NCBI GenBank assembly: GCA_023299945.1
Contig: JALZVZ010000250.1
Coordinates: forward strand, 1 to 5,229
Length of the DNA: 5,229 nucleotides
Source of the DNA: Altererythrobacter sp.
GTDB taxonomy: Bacteria; Pseudomonadota; Alphaproteobacteria; Sphingomonadales; Sphingomonadaceae
Reading direction: 5' to 3'
Below are positions 1-5,229 of this stretch, one piece after another. The notes beneath the pieces were generated by a model, which had not been told where the DNA came from, did not search any database, and saw only the letters and a program-made list of their open reading frames with translations. The translations under genes and the position numbers were made by a program. Positions within the stretch are counted from its first letter, which is position 1. Each line of letters begins with the position of its first letter.

Positions 1-102
1 AGGTGACCGCAAGGGCGCCCGCCCGCCGGCCGGTTAGGCCGCAGCCAAGCAGCGCGGACGCGCTGCGCCCGGCGCTTGAGGGTCAAAACAAAAACACAAA
101 AC
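1..102 (+). repeat. Structured repeat, copy 1 (cut by window edge)
   Basis: This is a partial copy whose left end, the first arm of its opening stem-loop, lies outside the window. Bases 1-18 match 532-549 exactly, and bases 43-102 match 575-634 at 58 of 60 positions, including an uninterrupted 42-base identity (43-84 with 575-616). The stretch between (19-42) is more divergent, with a one-base length change. A 5-bp stem CGGCC/GGCCG (27-31 with 37-41) and a 7-bp stem GCAGCGC/GCGCTGC with a GGAC loop (49-55 with 60-66) are visible. It ends in an A-rich tail with AACAAAAACACAAAAC at 87-102. Reading frames differ between copies, so it is unlikely to be coding. Confidence 0.85.
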
Positions 103-199
103 ACCCGCGCCACACACCGAGAGCCCACCGCATAGCGCCTTGCGTTTCTGGGTACGGGTAAGCGGGGATGCGCCAAGAGGCCTCGCACCACCTCACAAT

Positions 200-231
200 C
201 GTCACTCTCGCGAAAGCGGGAGTCTCAGGCG
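200..231 (+). repeat. REP-like hairpin A
   Basis: The stem pairs 205-211 with 216-222 (CTCTCGC with GCGGGAG, one G-T pair) around a GAAA tetraloop at 212-215. It is flanked by CGTCAC on the left and GTCTCAGGCG on the right. The same flanks occur in reverse orientation around a different hairpin at 257-289. From general knowledge, the core resembles short intergenic palindromes of the CCCGCGAAAGCGGG type that are scattered in many proteobacterial genomes. This is a pattern match by eye, not a database hit. Confidence 0.6.
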
Positions 232-256
232 GTATGTGCGGCCGCTGTTCTGCTTA

Positions 257-290
257 CGCCTGAGACCCCAGATCAAGTCTGGGGTGACGG
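257..290 (-). repeat. REP-like hairpin B, inverted partner of A
   Basis: A perfect 8-bp stem ACCCCAGA/TCTGGGGT (265-272 with 278-285) closes a five-base TCAAG loop. Read on the minus strand, the element starts CGTCACC and ends GTCTCAGGCG, the same flanks as hairpin A at 200-231. The 10-base GTCTCAGGCG at 222-231 and its reverse complement at 257-266 form a perfect inverted repeat around a 25-base spacer. The two elements therefore form a head-to-head pair, an arrangement like bipartite REP elements. Confidence 0.65.
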
Positions 291-351
291 GTTAGGTTGC
301 GCCAAGGTTGGCCGGTGCTTGCAGAGAGTTTAGTATCAAGAGGCGCGCCGC

Positions 352-455
352 TGTTTGTTTAGCCTCAGACGCCGGCGGGGCCATCCGGCCCCTTAGGCTT
401 TCGCGCCATAAGGCGCGGCGCGCGGTCGCGCTTGCGGTCGGCTAGTCGCCGACCG
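352..455 (-). repeat. Structured repeat, copy 3 (inverted, divergent)
   Basis: Read on the minus strand, this region follows the plan of the copy at 521-634. It opens with an 8-bp stem CGGTCGGC/GCCGACCG (435-442 with 448-455), then CAAGCGCG, then a 6-bp stem CGCGCC/GGCGCG with a TTAT loop (402-407 with 412-417). Next come AAGCC and a 6-bp stem GGGGCC/GGCCCC with a GGAT loop (377-382 with 387-392), and it closes with GGCG..TGAGG and an A-rich AAACAAACA tail. The primary sequence is clearly diverged, but the order of motifs and all three stems are kept. A 42-codon frame (493-365, minus) covers most of it but has no ribosome binding site. Confidence 0.65.
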
Positions 456-520
456 AGCTCCGCCATCAAGGCACGAGGGAAGCGCCAAGCCATAGAGCCA
501 CACAGATAGGGAGCGCTAGT

Positions 521-634
521 CGGTCACCGATAGGTGACCGCAAGGGCGCATGCCCGCCCGAGCTTATGCGAGGAAGCCAAGCAGCGCGGACGCGCTGCGC
601 CCGGCGCTTGAGGGTCTTAACAAAAACACAAAAC
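521..634 (+). repeat. Structured repeat, copy 2 (only complete plus copy)
   Basis: It opens with a perfect 8-bp stem CGGTCACC/GGTGACCG (521-528 with 533-540) and a GATA loop. It continues with CAAGGGCGC, contains a 7-bp stem GCAGCGC/GCGCTGC with a GGAC loop (581-587 with 592-598), and ends in GGCGCTTGAGGGTC and an A-rich tail. It is nearly identical to the copy at 1-102 from position 575 onward. The middle stem seen in the other two copies is poor here. It lies head to head with the inverted copy at 352-455, the opening stems being 65 bases apart (456-520). Confidence 0.85.
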
Positions 635-708
635 GCCCGAAACACCCGCCAAGATTCGCTCGATAAATAATAGTGTTTACGACCAACTTCTGAGTTTAAG
701 AGCTCATT

Positions 709-1368
709 TCACCACGTGACATGATACGGTTCGCCGCATTGTGTCGATGCTGTATCGCCTCGCAGCCACACCTGGTTAAACATGAAACGAATGCCCCCAT
801 CCTCTTCAATTGGTTGACCGCTTTTATAGTCAGCCAGATCAAGCCACATCATATCTATTCTGTTGAAATCACTGTCGATGATCCAGACATCTTTAACCCA
901 ACGTTTTTCAGATGTTAGATCGTCGATTGGTCCATAACCTATATTTTCAGCAACACCATACCTGACCCAACGAGGAGCAACAGCTCGACAACATTTAGGA
1001 AATTGATCAAGATATTCTTGAGCAACATCAATACTCGTGACGTCGGCATTGGTAGCCTGAAGTCGGTGCTTGAAAGATCGAAAATGCGCAGGAACAAATG
1101 GCGGCTTTATCTTATCATCGCTCATTGCCTTGGCATAGTCACTTAAAGGCAAGCGATGACTTGCATACATGGCGGGTTGAGCGCCTTTCGGAAAGTACTG
1201 AAGTAAAATTTCATCTCTTTCGAAGTGATACTCTAAAGCAGCAAGAATGTGCCCTCTATCACTCACAATCTCGCCCGTTTCCACGCAGATATCAGCGCCC
1301 TCCGGCACTGCGACCTCAGAAATACAAGACGCCAACAAAACCGCCGCAATCCAAACAGGCCATTTCAC
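709..1368 (-). CDS. Hypothetical GC-poor lipoprotein
   Basis: No family is recognised. With the GTG at 1368 the product is 219 residues and begins MKWPVWIAAVLLASC, a lipoprotein signal peptide with lipobox LASC, so Cys15 would be lipidated and the protein anchored in the envelope. The start is chosen because GAGGGG (1384-1379) sits 10 bases upstream. A second GTG at 1386 overlaps the hydrolase stop as GTGA and would add six residues; it cannot be excluded. The mature part is rich in Trp, Tyr and Asp and has Cys28, an adjacent pair Cys126-Cys127 and Cys211 near the C-terminus, which could form disulfides. The segment KDVWIIDSDFNRIDMMWLDL near the C-terminus looks like beta strands. A hand count over 841-1320 gives about 45% GC, well below the upstream hydrolase (lines sampled at 58-70%), which hints at foreign origin or relaxed selection. 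It probably follows the hydrolase on one transcript. Confidence 0.72.
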   Translation of the reverse strand: MKWPVWIAAVLLASCISEVAVPEGADICVETGEIVSDRGHILAALEYHFERDEILLQYFPKGAQPAMYASHRLPLSDYAKAMSDDKIKPPFVPAHFRSFKHRLQATNADVTSIDVAQEYLDQFPKCCRAVAPRWVRYGVAENIGYGPIDDLTSEKRWVKDVWIIDSDFNRIDMMWLDLADYKSGQPIEEDGGIRFMFNQVWLRGDTASTQCGEPYHVTW

Positions 1369-1378
1369 CAAGCCCAAA

Positions 1379-1384
1379 CCCCTC
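1379..1384 (-). promoter_or_regulatory. Ribosome binding site of the GC-poor lipoprotein
   Basis: On the minus strand this reads GAGGGG and lies 10 bases before the GTG at 1368. It overlaps the hydrolase stop codon (1385-1383), so translation of the two genes may be coupled. It favours the GTG at 1368 over the GTG at 1386. Confidence 0.5.
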
Positions 1385-2174
1385 ACCAATCCAATTCCCG
1401 CAGCACAGTGCGAATAGCCTCCGGTGCATAAGTAAACCCGATATGCGTGCAGCGCAGCGCAATCGCTCGGTCGCGCTCGGCCGCTGTGCCGCAGGCGCTG
1501 CGCGGGGCGATCATTCCGTCGCGCGGGCTCCATAGAGCCACCGTCTCCACCGGCGGCTTGGCGGCAATATCGGCCTTCACTGGCGGGTTATCGACGCTGT
1601 GTCCGGCAATGAAATGATAGGCGCGCCAGACATTATTGCTGCGCGGATCGCCTGAGAAGGGCGAGCCCATTGTGATGACTTTCGCGGTGCAATCGGGCCG
1701 GCGCTTGGCCAGCTCGCGCGCGAATAGACCGCCAAGGCTCCAGCCCAGCAGGACCAATGGCTCGCCCGCGCTTTCATGCAGCTGCACCAAGCGTTCCTCG
1801 ACAATATCCAAGCGCTCTTCTGTGGCGCCCAGATTAAAGCCCGTGCCCCAGCGTTTGGGGATATGACCAGCGCGCGCGATCTGCTTTTCCAAATAGCGCA
1901 GGCGAGCGGGATGCGTGGCAAAGCCGGGCATCAGCATGACCATGCGCGGATGGGCGGCGCGGGTAACAGGAATGCGGCGGAAGGGGCGCATGAGCAGCTG
2001 GGGCAGAGCCTCTGCCTCGCCCAGAAAGCGGGTGACATGGGGGCGCGCAACTTCATCACGCCGGGGCCAAGGCTCCGACGCAAGCGCGACGCGGCGCGTG
2101 ATTTCTTCGCGCGCTTCTTCAGCGGTGGGAAGATTGGGAGGGGTGATGCGGCCAGCCATTTGAGTGTTATTCAC
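1383..2174 (-). CDS. Alpha/beta hydrolase (esterase/lipase-like)
   Basis: A 263-residue alpha/beta-hydrolase-fold protein. The nucleophile elbow GWSLGG gives Ser146, the segment SPRDG gives Asp219 and CTHIGF gives His244, a full catalytic triad in the usual order. MPGF at 82-85, after a hydrophobic strand, fits the oxyanion-hole loop. An insertion between nucleophile and acid, containing SPFSGDPRSNN (171-181), could be a cap or lid. The substrate cannot be told; a lipase, esterase or acyltransferase of the family is possible. No signal peptide is seen, so it is probably cytoplasmic. The start is uncertain: GTG at 2174 (used here) or ATG at 2159 (MAGRITPP), neither with a good ribosome binding site. 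About 60 residues before the core are poorly conserved in character. It follows the DUF3617-like gene by 65 bases and precedes the small lipoprotein, probably in one operon. Confidence 0.88.
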   Translation of the reverse strand: MNNTQMAGRITPPNLPTAEEAREEITRRVALASEPWPRRDEVARPHVTRFLGEAEALPQLLMRPFRRIPVTRAAHPRMVMLMPGFATHPARLRYLEKQIARAGHIPKRWGTGFNLGATEERLDIVEERLVQLHESAGEPLVLLGWSLGGLFARELAKRRPDCTAKVITMGSPFSGDPRSNNVWRAYHFIAGHSVDNPPVKADIAAKPPVETVALWSPRDGMIAPRSACGTAAERDRAIALRCTHIGFTYAPEAIRTVLRELDW

Positions 2175-2179
2175 TTTGC

Positions 2180-2223
2180 CGCGTGAATAATCAATGACGC
2201 TGGCCGCACCCCGTATTTACGCG
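2180..2223. repeat. Imperfect inverted repeat before the hydrolase
   Basis: CGCGTGAATA (2180-2189) and TATTTACGCG (2214-2223) are inverted copies with one mismatch in ten and a 24-base spacer. They lie in the 65-base gap between the DUF3617-like gene and the hydrolase. This could be a weak operator or an mRNA fold in the hydrolase leader. No T-run follows, so it is not a rho-independent terminator. Chance cannot be excluded. Confidence 0.3.
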
Positions 2224-2239
2224 AGGTTTAGGTGATTGT

Positions 2240-2779
2240 TTAGGTGGGGCAATCGCCAATGCGTTTTTGTGTGGTGCGCATGACCATTTTGGCCTCACCC
2301 ATTTGCGGGATGGTGCCTTCCATGGTGATCTGCATATCCATTGTGGTGGATGTGCCAGTGCCATCCAAAGTGATGTTCATTGTGTTTGCGCCATCGCCAG
2401 AGCAGGTCATTTTGGCATCCACATCCCCGCCATCAACATCAAAGCTGTCGACCGTGCAATTGCCGTCTTGGGATTGCTTGGCCATTTCTTCAAAGCCTTG
2501 GTCCGCTTGTTCTTGCGTGATGCAGAATTTGTTGTCCTGGCTTTTCATCGCGCCCTTCATCATATCGGCCATGCCTTCTGGTGCGCCGGGGATCTCGATG
2601 CTGACGAGTTCGGACGAGGCGCTATATTCGCCCGCCTGCGGCTTGATGTCGGCCTGAGCGACTTCAAGCTTCATTTCCTCTGCGGAAATTTCGCCATCGC
2701 CGTCTGCATCCGCTGAGCTATCGCCTGAACATGCTGCCACCAGAGCGCAAACGCTCGCCAAAACTACCATCCGCTTCAT
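2240..2779 (-). CDS. DUF3617-like lipoprotein with an EF-hand loop
   Basis: With the ATG at 2779 the product is 179 residues and starts [17 protein letters not shown], a lipoprotein signal peptide whose lipobox VAAC makes Cys17 the lipidated residue. This start has GAGGGA 7 bases upstream; the ATG at 2794 adds five residues and has no ribosome binding site. Right after the anchor, residues 24-35 read [12 protein letters not shown], a canonical 12-residue EF-hand loop with Asp at 1, 3 and 5, Glu at 7 and Glu at 12, so calcium binding is likely. The rest resembles the DUF3617 family as I recall it: [10 protein letters not shown], an [14 protein letters not shown] segment, [20 protein letters not shown], a Thr/Met-rich stretch and a KRIGDCPT end. 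Cys86, Cys108, Cys126 and Cys177 could make two disulfides. The family's function is unknown. It is first in the minus-strand gene group and divergent from uvrB. Confidence 0.85.
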   Translation of the reverse strand: MKRMVVLASVCALVAACSGDSSADADGDGEISAEEMKLEVAQADIKPQAGEYSASSELVSIEIPGAPEGMADMMKGAMKSQDNKFCITQEQADQGFEEMAKQSQDGNCTVDSFDVDGGDVDAKMTCSGDGANTMNITLDGTGTSTTMDMQITMEGTIPQMGEAKMVMRTTQKRIGDCPT

Positions 2780-2897
2780 ATCTCTGTCCCTCATTTGTTA
2801 TTGGGAGGGGGTAACTGCGTGCGCATCTATGGGCAAGTGGACGAAGTCACATTGTCGCCTCTTCACAAGTCCAGCTTGGCCGCCCATATCAGTTTCC
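2780..2897. promoter_or_regulatory. Divergent intergenic region, uvrB and lipoprotein
   Basis: This 118-base gap must hold the start signals for the minus-strand gene group and for uvrB unless either is read through from elsewhere. I could not place convincing -35/-10 pairs for either direction. A GTTC-N7-GTTC box, the LexA site known from alphaproteobacteria, is not present, so SOS control of uvrB is not supported here. A purine-rich GGGAGGGGG run lies at 2803-2811. Confidence 0.4.
2787..2792 (-). promoter_or_regulatory. Ribosome binding site of the DUF3617-like gene
   Basis: On the minus strand this reads GAGGGA and ends 7 bases before the ATG at 2779. Because it overlaps the alternative ATG at 2794-2792, it decides the start in favour of 2779. 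Confidence 0.65.
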
Positions 2898-5123
2898 ATG
2901 TCAGAATTAGTAATCAGACGCGGGCTGGCCGAGCCGGAGACGGGCGATGATTTCGTACCGCACAAACCTGCGCGCCCTGAAAAGAGCATGCCGGGCAAGC
3001 CGTTTACGCTAGTGTCGGAATATTCGCCCGCTGGCGACCAGCCGCGCGCGATTGGCGAGCTGGTTGCAGGTGCGGAGGCAGAGGAGCAGACACAGACTTT
3101 GCTCGGCGTAACTGGCTCCGGCAAAACCTTCACCATGGCGAAAATGATCGAGGAAATGCAGCGCCCTGCCCTGATCCTTGCGCCGAACAAAATCCTCGCC
3201 GCGCAATTGTATGGCGAGTTCAAAAGCTTCTTTCCCGATAATGCGGTGGAATATTTCGTATCCTATTACGACTATTACCAACCCGAAGCATACGTCCCGC
3301 GCTCCGACACTTATATCGAGAAAGAGTCGAGCGTGAACGAGGCGATTGACCGGATGCGCCATTCGGCCACTCGGTCGCTGCTGGAACGTGATGATGTAAT
3401 CATCGTGGCGTCTGTGTCATGCCTTTACGGTATCGGCTCGGTTGAGACATATTCCGCGATGATCTTCGACATTAAGAAAGGCGCTGTGGTCGATCAGCGC
3501 GAGCTTATTCGCAAGCTGGTGGCGCTGCAATATAAGCGCAATGATACCGCCTTTGCGCGCGGGTGCTTCCGTGTGCGCGGCGACAATCTGGAGATATTCC
3601 CCAGCCATTATGAAGACATGGCATGGCGCATCAGCTTTTTCGGCGATGATATTGAAGAGATTGCGGAATTTGACCCCCTGACCGGCAAAACGGGCACCAG
3701 CCTTGAGGTCGTGCGCGTCTATGCCAACAGTCATTATGTCACCCCTGGCCCCACGATGAAGCAAGCGGCCGAAGCGATTAAATTTGAGCTGGCAGAACGG
3801 CTGAAAGAGCTGGAGGCGGAAGGCAAATTGCTGGAGCATCAACGCCTTGAACAGCGCACGCATTTTGATCTGGAGATGATAGCGGCAACAGGCTCATGCG
3901 CAGGAATTGAAAACTATTCCCGCTTTCTCACTGGCCGCTTGCCCGGTGAGCCGCCGCCAACATTGTTCGAATATCTGCCCGAAAATGCGCTGCTGTTTGT
4001 CGATGAAAGCCACCAGACCGTGCCGCAAATTGGCGCGATGTCAAAAGGCGATCACCGCCGCAAAATCACTCTGGCAGAGCACGGCTTTCGCTTGCCGTCC
4101 TGTATCGACAATCGCCCGCTTCGTTTCAACGAATGGGATGCGATGCGTCCGCAAACTGTGGCTGTGTCGGCCACGCCCGGCAGCTGGGAAATGGAGCAAA
4201 CCGGCGGCGTATTTGCGGAACAAGTCATTCGCCCAACCGGCCTAATCGATCCGCCTGTCTCCATCAGGCCGGTCGAGGATCAGGTGCAAGATTGCATTGA
4301 GCAATGCCGGCAAACCGCAGAGAAAGGCTATCGCACGCTCGTCACCACGCTGACCAAGCGCATGGCCGAAGACCTCACCGAATTTATGCATGAGGCTGGC
4401 CTGCGCGTGCGCTATATGCATAGCGATGTGGAAACGCTGGAACGGATTGAGTTGATCCGCGATTTGCGCCTCGGCGTTTATGATGTGCTGGTCGGTATTA
4501 ACTTGCTGCGCGAAGGGCTCGATATTCCCGAATGCGGTTTGGTTGCGATTTTGGATGCGGATAAGGAAGGCTTCCTGCGCAGTGAAACTTCGCTCGTTCA
4601 AACCATTGGCCGCGCGGCGCGCAATGTAGAGGGCCATGTGATCCTTTATGCCGACCGGATTACAGGCTCCATGGAACGCGCCATGGCAGAGACCGATCGG
4701 CGGCGCGAAAAGCAGAACGCTTACAATCTTGAACACGGGATCACGCCGCAAACGATTAAGCGCGATATTGCCGATATTGTCGCCCATACTGCGGCCCAAG
4801 ACGGTGTCACCGTGGGCACGGGCGATGATGAGAAAAACAATCTCGTCGGCCACAATCTGCGCAGCCATATTGAAGATCTTGAGAAACGCATGCGGACCGC
4901 TGCGGCTGATCTTGAGTTTGAAGAAGCGGGCCGTTTGCGCGATGAAATCCGCCGTTTGGAAGAAGGCGAGCTGGGACTAGGCGCCTCGGCACCGGTGGGA
5001 AGCGCTCCGGCCTTGGCACATGCGGCTCGTCCCAAGGTCGGCCGCAGCGATGCGGGCCGCCCCGGCACACGCAAAACCAAATATGGGAATAAGCGCACCA
5101 AATTTATGGGCGGCAAAGCGTGA
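2898..5123 (+). CDS. uvrB: UvrABC excinuclease subunit B
   Basis: UvrB, 741 residues, takes damaged DNA from UvrA, verifies the lesion with ATP-driven strand separation and recruits UvrC for incision; it acts in the cytoplasm. Visible in order: Walker A GVTGSGKT (70-77); the damage-probing beta-hairpin with [14 protein letters not shown] (119-132), its tyrosines intact; motif II DESH (369-372); SATPG (424-428); motif [14 protein letters not shown] (533-545); motif [11 protein letters not shown] (568-576); and the UVR motif that binds UvrC (about 655-689). It is longer than the 673-residue E. coli protein because of a lead-in of about 34 residues, including ELVIRRGL and [10 protein letters not shown], and a basic tail after the UVR motif ending in [16 protein letters not shown]; both are usual in alphaproteobacteria as I recall. 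The start at 2898 is chosen because the protein is conserved in character from ELVIRR on. No clear ribosome binding site precedes it. Its stop overlaps the next gene by one base. Confidence 0.97.
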   Translation: MSELVIRRGLAEPETGDDFVPHKPARPEKSMPGKPFTLVSEYSPAGDQPRAIGELVAGAEAEEQTQTLLGVTGSGKTFTMAKMIEEMQRPALILAPNKILAAQLYGEFKSFFPDNAVEYFVSYYDYYQPEAYVPRSDTYIEKESSVNEAIDRMRHSATRSLLERDDVIIVASVSCLYGIGSVETYSAMIFDIKKGAVVDQRELIRKLVALQYKRNDTAFARGCFRVRGDNLEIFPSHYEDMAWRISFFGDDIEEIAEFDPLTGKTGTSLEVVRVYANSHYVTPGPTMKQAAEAIKFELAERLKELEAEGKLLEHQRLEQRTHFDLEMIAATGSCAGIENYSRFLTGRLPGEPPPTLFEYLPENALLFVDESHQTVPQIGAMSKGDHRRKITLAEHGFRLPSCIDNRPLRFNEWDAMRPQTVAVSATPGSWEMEQTGGVFAEQVIRPTGLIDPPVSIRPVEDQVQDCIEQCRQTAEKGYRTLVTTLTKRMAEDLTEFMHEAGLRVRYMHSDVETLERIELIRDLRLGVYDVLVGINLLREGLDIPECGLVAILDADKEGFLRSETSLVQTIGRAARNVEGHVILYADRITGSMERAMAETDRRREKQNAYNLEHGITPQTIKRDIADIVAHTAAQDGVTVGTGDDEKNNLVGHNLRSHIEDLEKRMRTAAADLEFEEAGRLRDEIRRLEEGELGLGASAPVGSAPALAHAARPKVGRSDAGRPGTRKTKYGNKRTKFMGGKA

Positions 5124-5229
5124 TGCGCGCGATTGCTATCGTTCTACCCCTGCTCGCCATCGCTGCTTGCAAGCCCCCTCCCAGCGATGAGGCAAGCACT
5201 GGCCGCGTCTTTAGCGACAAGCCCGATGC
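5123..5229 (+). CDS. Small lipoprotein, N-terminal part only
   Basis: The ATG overlaps the uvrB stop in a TGATG, suggesting translational coupling. The 35 complete codons seen begin [17 protein letters not shown]: a short basic start, a hydrophobic core and lipobox AIAAC, making Cys16 the lipidated residue. A Pro/Ser-rich linker follows (KPPPSDEAS), then TGRVFSDKPD, where the window ends. The frame is open to the edge. The family is not identifiable from this part. It is expected in the envelope, so its link to uvrB is probably only transcriptional. Confidence 0.7.
   Translation, partial: MRAIAIVLPLLAIAACKPPPSDEASTGRVFSDKPD

Larger units (their letters stand above)
1..708. other. Repeat-rich noncoding island
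   Basis: This stretch holds no open frame that I would call a gene. It contains three copies of a structured repeat of about 105 bases (1-102, 352-455, 521-634) and an inverted pair of REP-like hairpins (200-231, 257-290), listed separately. The stretches 103-199, 291-351, 456-520 and 635-708 show no recognisable RNA gene, promoter or transposase remnant. The only gene next to the island within the window is the minus-strand lipoprotein whose stop lies at 709-711, so the right part of the island is 3' flanking sequence of that gene. No T-rich hairpin that would act as a rho-independent terminator was found just beyond that stop. Confidence 0.7.

Noticed and set aside
1..634. A CRISPR array or integron attC cassette array, suggested by repeated units in the left island.
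   Set aside because: The repeats are only three, irregularly spaced, in both orientations and about 105 bases long, with no regular spacers. The attC core sites and an integrase are not seen.
640..708. A rho-independent terminator after the GC-poor lipoprotein.
   Set aside because: The only self-complementary stretch near the stop (around GAGCTC at 700-705) is very short and no T-run follows it on the minus strand.
1387..1533. An extended minus-strand start at 1533 for the GC-poor lipoprotein, giving 274 residues.
   Set aside because: The extra part lies wholly inside the hydrolase gene in another frame, and it would bury the lipoprotein signal peptide in the middle of the protein.
721..1535. 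Plus-strand frames of 60-145 codons opposite the lipoprotein gene.
   Set aside because: They are antisense to genes with clear signals, have no family features and no ribosome binding sites, and look like shadows.
1577..2186. Several frames of 76-136 codons overlapping the hydrolase on both strands.
   Set aside because: The hydrolase frame has a full catalytic triad; the others are high-GC shadow frames without motifs.
2244..2716. Plus-strand frames of 137 and 149 codons opposite the DUF3617-like gene.
   Set aside because: They are antisense to a gene with a good ribosome binding site, lipobox and EF-hand loop.
2829..2897. An upstream in-frame ATG would lengthen UvrB by 23 residues ([12 protein letters not shown]...).
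   Set aside because: The added residues do not look like the UvrB lead-in, which becomes family-like only from SELVIRRGL, and no well-spaced ribosome binding site precedes 2829.
2780..2897. A LexA (SOS) box upstream of uvrB.
   Set aside because: No GTTC-N7-GTTC or its complement could be found in the gap by eye.
2798..5116. Many minus-strand and alternate plus-strand frames inside uvrB.
   Set aside because: UvrB is certain over this span and none of these frames shows a recognisable domain.

Overview
The window looks like chromosomal DNA from an alphaproteobacterium, most likely a sphingomonad or erythrobacter relative. This rests on three things recalled from the families, not on a search: a UvrB with an N-terminal lead-in of about 34 residues and a long basic C-terminal tail; a small DUF3617-type lipoprotein ending in KRIGDCPT; and moderately high GC in the conserved genes with GTG starts in use.

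Layout. Bases 1-708 carry no convincing gene and form an island of repeats. Three copies of one roughly 105-base structured repeat lie here: 1-102 on the plus strand (cut by the window edge), 352-455 on the minus strand and 521-634 on the plus strand. Between them sits a pair of inverted REP-like hairpins that share their flanks (200-231 and 257-290). Next come three genes on the minus strand, transcribed right to left: a DUF3617-like lipoprotein with an EF-hand calcium loop (2779-2240), an alpha/beta hydrolase with a complete Ser-Asp-His triad (2174-1383), and an unrecognised, GC-poor lipoprotein (1368-709). The gap between the first two is 65 bases and between the last two 14, so they could be one transcript.

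A 118-base divergent intergenic region (2780-2897) separates this group from uvrB (2898-5123, plus strand). UvrB is the damage-verifying helicase-like subunit of UvrABC nucleotide excision repair and is complete and intact in every motif checked. Its stop codon overlaps by one base the ATG of another small lipoprotein (5123 onward), which runs off the right edge.

How the genes fit together. UvrB is a housekeeping DNA-repair protein. The three lipoproteins and the hydrolase suggest envelope-related functions, but nothing in the sequence links them to repair. The most unusual part is the left repeat island: stems that differ in sequence between copies but still pair (compensatory changes) indicate a structured RNA or DNA element rather than a decayed coding region. 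I saw no CRISPR array, tRNA, rRNA, insertion sequence or defence system.
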